From Micromonospora yangpuensis (GTDB lineage: Bacteria; Actinomycetota; Actinomycetes; Mycobacteriales; Micromonosporaceae), in NCBI RefSeq assembly GCF_900091615.1, contig NZ_FMIA01000002.1, forward strand, positions 3,286,001 through 3,350,000: a stretch of DNA of 64,000 bases. Reading direction: 5' to 3'. Below the pieces are notes generated by a model. The model was not told the origin of the DNA and did not search any database. It saw only the letters and a list, made by a program, of their open reading frames with translations. The position numbers and the translations under genes were made by a program. Shown here piece after piece: positions 60,320 through 64,000 of this stretch (the stretch's first letter is position 1; every line of letters starts with the position of its first letter).

Positions 60320-60943
60320 ATGAGCATTCCTGACCTGCTGCGTCGGCACCGTCTCGTCCCCGTGGTCGTGCTCGACGACGCCACCGCCGCCGAACCCCTC
60401 GCCGACGCCCTCGCCACGGGCGGGCTGCCCGTCGCCGAGGTCACCTTCCGGACTCCGGCCGCCGCCGAGTCGATCGCCCGGATGGCCGCGCACGGCGGGG
60501 TCACCGTCGGGGCCGGCACGGTGCTCACCGCCGAGCAGGTGGACATCGCGGTCGGGGCGGGCGCCCGCTTCGTCGTCTCGCCCGGGTTCAGCCCGGCGGT
60601 CGTCCGGCGCTGCCGAGAGCACGGGGTCACCGCGCTGCCCGGTGCGGTCACCGCGACCGAGGTGATGGCCGCCCTCGCCGAGGGGGTCGACACCCTGAAG
60701 TTCTTCCCCGCCGGTACCTCCGGCGGTGCACCGGCGGTGGCGGCGTTGTCCGCGCCGTTCGGTCAGGTGAGTTTCGTGCCCACCGGCGGTATCGACGCCA
60801 CCTCCGCCGCCGACTACCTGGCGCTGCCGGCTGTGCTGGCCGTCGGCGGCAGCTGGATGGTGCCCCGGGCGGCGATCCGGGCCGGCGAGTTCGACCGGAT
60901 CACCGACCTGGTCACCGCCAGCGTCGAGGCGGTGGCCCACTGA
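60320..60943 (+). CDS. eda: KDPG/KHG aldolase
   Basis: The 207-residue protein is of the Entner-Doudoroff aldolase family, with Glu40 (VAEVTFRTP) and Schiff-base Lys127 (TLKFFPAG). It also carries SPGFSP, GAVTATEVMAAL and the phosphate-binding VPTGGID. It cleaves 2-keto-3-deoxy-6-phosphogluconate (and related substrates) to pyruvate and glyceraldehyde 3-phosphate. With the mannonate-dehydratase-like gene at the window end, it would fit hexuronate catabolism from glucuronoxylan. Confidence 0.9.
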   Translation: MSIPDLLRRHRLVPVVVLDDATAAEPLADALATGGLPVAEVTFRTPAAAESIARMAAHGGVTVGAGTVLTAEQVDIAVGAGARFVVSPGFSPAVVRRCREHGVTALPGAVTATEVMAALAEGVDTLKFFPAGTSGGAPAVAALSAPFGQVSFVPTGGIDATSAADYLALPAVLAVGGSWMVPRAAIRAGEFDRITDLVTASVEAVAH

Positions 60944-61078
60944 CGGAGCCCGTAGCGACGCGCCGGAGGCTCACGACACACCGTCCTCACCGGACAGACG
61001 GCGGGGCGGTGCGGCAGTATCCTGTGCAGTCGTGGGCACCTGGCGCACCGGGCGCACGACGGGGTGGGAGGCGGCCGG

Positions 61079-62056
61079 ATGCAGGCGACGCAACGGGTCC
61101 GGTTAGGACGCACCGAGGTCGAGGTGACCCGGCTGGGCGTCGGTCTGGCCCAGATCGGTGGGCTCTACACCCCGGTCGGTGACTCCGCCGCCCGGGTCAC
61201 CGTGGACACCGCCTGGGATCTCGGTCTGCGCTACTTCGACACCGCGCCGCTCTACGGCTGCGGCCTGTCGGAGCGCCGGGCCGGGGCGGTGCTGGCCGAC
61301 CGGCCACGCGCCGAGTTCACCCTCTCCACCAAGGTCGGCCGGCTGCTGGTGCCCGGCGACGACGATCCCCAGGGAATCTGGGCCGAGCCCACCGGGCTGC
61401 GACCGGTCTTCGACTTCAGCTACGCCGGGGTGCGCCGCTCGTACGCCGACAGCCTGGAGCGCCTGGGCCTGGACCGGATCGACATCGCGCACATCCACGA
61501 CCCGGACGCCCACCTGGCCGACGCCCTGCGGCAGGCCTACCCGGCCCTGGCCGACCTGCGGGCGGCCGGGGAGATCGGGGCGGTGAGCGCCGGCATGAAC
61601 CAGGCCCCGGCGTTGGTGACGCTGGCCCGCGCCGCCGACCTCGACTGCGTCATGCTGGCCGGCCGCTACACCCTGCTGGACCAGTCGGGCCTGGCCGAGC
61701 TGCTGCCGCTCTGTCAGCGGCGGCAGATCTCGGTCCTCGCCGCCGGGGTCTACAACTCCGGCCTGCTGGCCGACCCGAAACCCGGGGCGTTCTACGACTA
61801 CGCCCCGGCCGACGCGGCGCTGGTGGAGCGGGCCCACGCGATCCGGACCGTCTGCGACCGGCACGGGGTGCCGCTGCGGGCCGCCGCCATCCAGTTCCCC
61901 CTCGGGCATCCGGCGGTGGCCAGCGTGGTGGTCGGCGCGCACGATCCCCGGCAGATCGCCGACAACATCACCATGTTCGAGTGGGACATCCCCGGTGCGC
62001 TCTGGGCCGACCTGAAGCGGGCCGGTCTGCTGGCCCGGGAGGTTCCCACGCCGTGA
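61079..62056 (+). CDS. Aldo/keto reductase (L-fucose/D-threo-aldose dehydrogenase type)
   Basis: The 325-residue TIM-barrel oxidoreductase has Asp and Tyr in YFDTAPLYG, Lys in LSTKVGRLL and His in IDIAHIHDPD, the AKR catalytic tetrad. The C-terminal NAD(P) site lies around VVVGAHDPRQIADN. It resembles D-threo-aldose 1-dehydrogenases, which oxidise sugars such as L-fucose to lactones. GGGAGG precedes the ATG at 61079. It fits the sugar-catabolic neighbourhood; the natural sugar is unknown. Confidence 0.87.
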   Translation: MQATQRVRLGRTEVEVTRLGVGLAQIGGLYTPVGDSAARVTVDTAWDLGLRYFDTAPLYGCGLSERRAGAVLADRPRAEFTLSTKVGRLLVPGDDDPQGIWAEPTGLRPVFDFSYAGVRRSYADSLERLGLDRIDIAHIHDPDAHLADALRQAYPALADLRAAGEIGAVSAGMNQAPALVTLARAADLDCVMLAGRYTLLDQSGLAELLPLCQRRQISVLAAGVYNSGLLADPKPGAFYDYAPADAALVERAHAIRTVCDRHGVPLRAAAIQFPLGHPAVASVVVGAHDPRQIADNITMFEWDIPGALWADLKRAGLLAREVPTP

Positions 62057-62250
62057 CCGACCGCCGTCGTCTGGAGCGTGCTCTGGGAGACTGACGGGGC
62101 GGACCGGTGGGCGCGCGACGCGCCACACCGGAGGCGGCGGGGGGCACTCCGGCGTCAACGGTAGGCTGCGGACGGCGTCCGAGTGACCTAAGGGGAACGC
62201 GTGTTTGGCGGAACGGTTGCCGGGTCGGTTGTGGCCTGCGGAAAACCGGC
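62057..62250 (+). promoter_or_regulatory. Intergenic region before the kinase gene
   Basis: This 194-base gap should hold the kinase promoter. I see no convincing palindrome. An open frame from 62107 continues into the kinase, but its residues (Arg/Gly/Cys-rich) do not look like protein. Confidence 0.3.
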
Positions 62251-63825
62251 GTGAGTCACGGGCTGCGCGCCGGCGACCCGGCCCGACTCGGCGGTTACGA
62301 GTTGCTCGACCGGCTCGGCGAGGGTGGCATGGGCAGCGTCTTCCTGGCCCGCTCGCCGCAGGGACGGCGGGTCGCGGTCAAGGTCGTCCGGGCGGACCTG
62401 TCGCACGACGACGAGTTCCGGGGCCGGTTCCGCAGCGAGGTCAACCGGGCTCGCCAGGTCCCACCGTTCTGCACGGCCGAGGTGCTGGACGCCGACCCGG
62501 ACCACGACCCGCCGTATCTGGTGGTGGAGTACGTCGAGGGGCCGAGCCTGGCGCAGTTCGTCCGGGACCAGGGGCCCCTGGGGGCGGCCGGGGTGCACAG
62601 CATGGCGGTCGGGGTGGCCACCGCGCTCACCGCCATCCACGGCGCCGGGGTCATCCACCGGGACCTGAAGCCGGCGAACGTGCTGCTCGCCCCGGGCGGG
62701 GTCAAGGTCATCGACTTCGGCATCGCCCGTGCCTTCGAGGCGACCAGCCGGCACACCCGGACCAACCAGCTGGTCGGGACCGCCGCGTACATGGCGCCGG
62801 AGCGCTTCGAGCCGGCATCCGGCCAGCCGGTGGGTCCGGCCGCCGACGTGTTCGCCTGGGGCGCGGTGGTCGGCTACGCGGCGACCGGCCGTAACCCGTT
62901 CGGCGGGAATTCCGCCACCGACACCGCGATGCGGATCCTCACCCAACCGCCGGACCTGACCGGGCTCGACGGGCCGCTGCGGGAGCTGGTCGGCCGGGCC
63001 CTGGCCAAGAATCCCGCGGACCGGCCCACCGCCCGGGAGCTGCTCGACGGGTTGCTGACGGCGGCGCCCTCGACGAGCCCGGCGCAGCCGGCCCCTGCGG
63101 CGGCGGTGTCGCCCGCCCCGACCGGTGCCGCGGGTGACGGCGGGTATCCGACCGACGGTGCGGGCTCGGGCCGGCGACGTCGGCTCACCGGGCTGGCGGT
63201 GACCGCCGTGGTGATCGCGGCGCTGGTGTCCAGCGCCCTGTTCGGCCCGCAACTACTGGGCGGCGGCGCTGATCGGGACCCGGTCGGTTCGACGGGCAAC
63301 GGCACGCCGGCGGCTGACGGGCCGACGTCGCCGGCAGCGGGTACGCCGAGTCCGTCGCCGTCGCCGTCGGGGACGGATCGGACCCGGGCCATGCTCTCCG
63401 GAGAGCGCCGTGTCCTGCTGCACGTGGTGCAGATCGACCGGGATCTTTCGCTGCCGTTCGACCGCACGTTGCGCGTCGGCGACGGGACCGGACCGGACGC
63501 CCTGTTCGTGCTCGATCCGGTCGGTGTGGATTACATGATCAAATCGCTGAACCCGGACGTCGCCCACCAGCCGTGCCTCGGGGTCAAGATCGATTCGGCG
63601 GGTTACGCCTCGTTGGTCGGCGTCGACTGTCAGCCGACGCCGGCCACCGTCTTCGACATCTCCCGCGACGGCTGGGACGACAAGGGTCGCCTGGCGTACT
63701 CCATCATCAACGAGACGTACGGCGTGCTGGAGTGGAACGCGGACGAGAAGCGGCTGCACGTGCAGGAGCAGGGCGACGCCCCGGTCGGCACCACCTTCAG
63801 TCTGGTCGACCGCGGCGCGCTCTGA
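62251..63825 (+). CDS. Membrane Ser/Thr protein kinase (PknB-like) with unique extracellular domain
   Basis: The 524-residue protein has an Hanks-type kinase domain (about 10-275) with a P-loop (LGEGGMGSVFLA), VAVKVV lysine, VIHRDLKPANVLL catalytic loop and KVIDFGIAR magnesium motif, plus APE (MAPERF). A Pro/Ala linker leads to one TM helix (about 312-332). The C-terminal region outside the membrane (about 370-524) has no PASTA repeats. It looks like a beta-rich single domain (VLLHVVQIDRDLSLPFDR; YSIINETYGVLEWNADEKRL), with cysteines in HQPCLG and GVDCQP. GTG 62251 is chosen as the start nearest the domain. Confidence 0.9.
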   Translation: MSHGLRAGDPARLGGYELLDRLGEGGMGSVFLARSPQGRRVAVKVVRADLSHDDEFRGRFRSEVNRARQVPPFCTAEVLDADPDHDPPYLVVEYVEGPSLAQFVRDQGPLGAAGVHSMAVGVATALTAIHGAGVIHRDLKPANVLLAPGGVKVIDFGIARAFEATSRHTRTNQLVGTAAYMAPERFEPASGQPVGPAADVFAWGAVVGYAATGRNPFGGNSATDTAMRILTQPPDLTGLDGPLRELVGRALAKNPADRPTARELLDGLLTAAPSTSPAQPAPAAAVSPAPTGAAGDGGYPTDGAGSGRRRRLTGLAVTAVVIAALVSSALFGPQLLGGGADRDPVGSTGNGTPAADGPTSPAAGTPSPSPSPSGTDRTRAMLSGERRVLLHVVQIDRDLSLPFDRTLRVGDGTGPDALFVLDPVGVDYMIKSLNPDVAHQPCLGVKIDSAGYASLVGVDCQPTPATVFDISRDGWDDKGRLAYSIINETYGVLEWNADEKRLHVQEQGDAPVGTTFSLVDRGAL

Positions 63826-63950
63826 CCGACCCACGTCGGGCCGGTTCGGATGCGGGCCGCAGAGGCACCTCGTCGGGGCGGGGTCGGCTCGACAAGGGTC
63901 TCCTGCACCCCCCCCCGAGAGCTGAGGCCCACCCGAGAAAGGCACCCCTT

Positions 63951-64000
63951 GTGAAGATCGTCGCCGCAGACGTCATCGTCTCCAGCCCGGACCGCAACTT
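63951..64000 (+). CDS. Mannonate-dehydratase-like enolase-superfamily protein (3' truncated)
   Basis: Only 16 codons are present: GTG then KIVAADVIVSSPDRNF, behind a GAGAAAGG ribosome binding site. This matches the conserved N-terminus of ManD/RspA-type members of the mandelate racemase group. If correct, it feeds 2-keto-3-deoxygluconate towards the KDPG aldolase encoded upstream. The call rests on a very short sequence. Confidence 0.55.
   Translation, partial: MKIVAADVIVSSPDRN

Noticed and set aside
62107..62250. N-terminal extension of the Ser/Thr kinase
   Set aside because: The frame is open, but residues before GTG 62251 are Arg/Cys/Gly-rich and unlike kinase N-termini, and no good ribosome binding site precedes 62107.

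Overview
The window is very GC-rich (C/G at most third codon positions) and carries an NRPS cluster, AfsR/SARP and XRE/NB-ARC regulators, an MbtH protein, a streptogrisin-like protease and a GH10/CBM2 xylanase. This points to a filamentous actinomycete, most plausibly Micromonosporaceae (Micromonospora-like). The genus is inferred from gene content and codon use.

Layout. (1) 1-2247: 3' end of a class A beta-lactamase-like serine hydrolase, a secreted S1 protease and a SnoaL-like protein. (2) 2568-7402: a SARP/NB-ARC/TPR regulator, a 60-residue exported peptide and an XRE/NB-ARC regulator. (3) 7588-49624: about 42 kb of + strand biosynthetic genes. They encode a KAS III and ACP pair, a two-module NRPS (C-A-T-C-A-T), a type II thioesterase, a SyrP-like Fe/2OG hydroxylase, a free-standing glutamine A-T didomain, an NRPS whose two modules have no usable A domain (C-T-C-A*-T), a terminal NRPS (A-C-T-C-A-T-C-A-T-TE) and MbtH. 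After a terminator comes a second operon: two-subunit glutamate mutase, a class II aaRS-like asparagine-synthetase paralogue, a GltB-type FMN protein, a KAS III, an ATP-grasp ligase, a fold-III PLP decarboxylase, a second ACP, a degenerate KAS-like protein, two acyl-CoA-dehydrogenase-like proteins, a phosphopantetheinyl transferase and an MFS exporter. (4) 49671-54681, - strand: a nitrate/sulfonate/THI5-type ABC operon with an embedded MFS pump. (5) 54925-64000: xylan and sugar-acid use (GH43, acetyl xylan esterase, GH10 xylanase, KDPG aldolase, aldo/keto reductase, start of a mannonate-dehydratase-like gene), with a lone type II thioesterase and a Ser/Thr kinase.

How it may work (inference). 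Glutamate mutase makes 3-methylaspartate. The ATP-grasp/decarboxylase/ACP trio is built like butirosin BtrJ/BtrK/BtrI, so it could load that amino acid on the ACP and decarboxylate it there, giving a 3-amino-2-methylpropionyl (or isomeric) thioester. The KAS-like and ACAD-like proteins could modify or transfer it. The assembly line has seven in-line carrier domains, but three modules lack their own working A domain. The Gln A-T protein (with its hydroxylase) and the misplaced N-terminal A domain of the last NRPS are the obvious loaders. The product would be a roughly seven-residue, N-acylated peptide released by the terminal TE. I do not recognise this combination as a known cluster.
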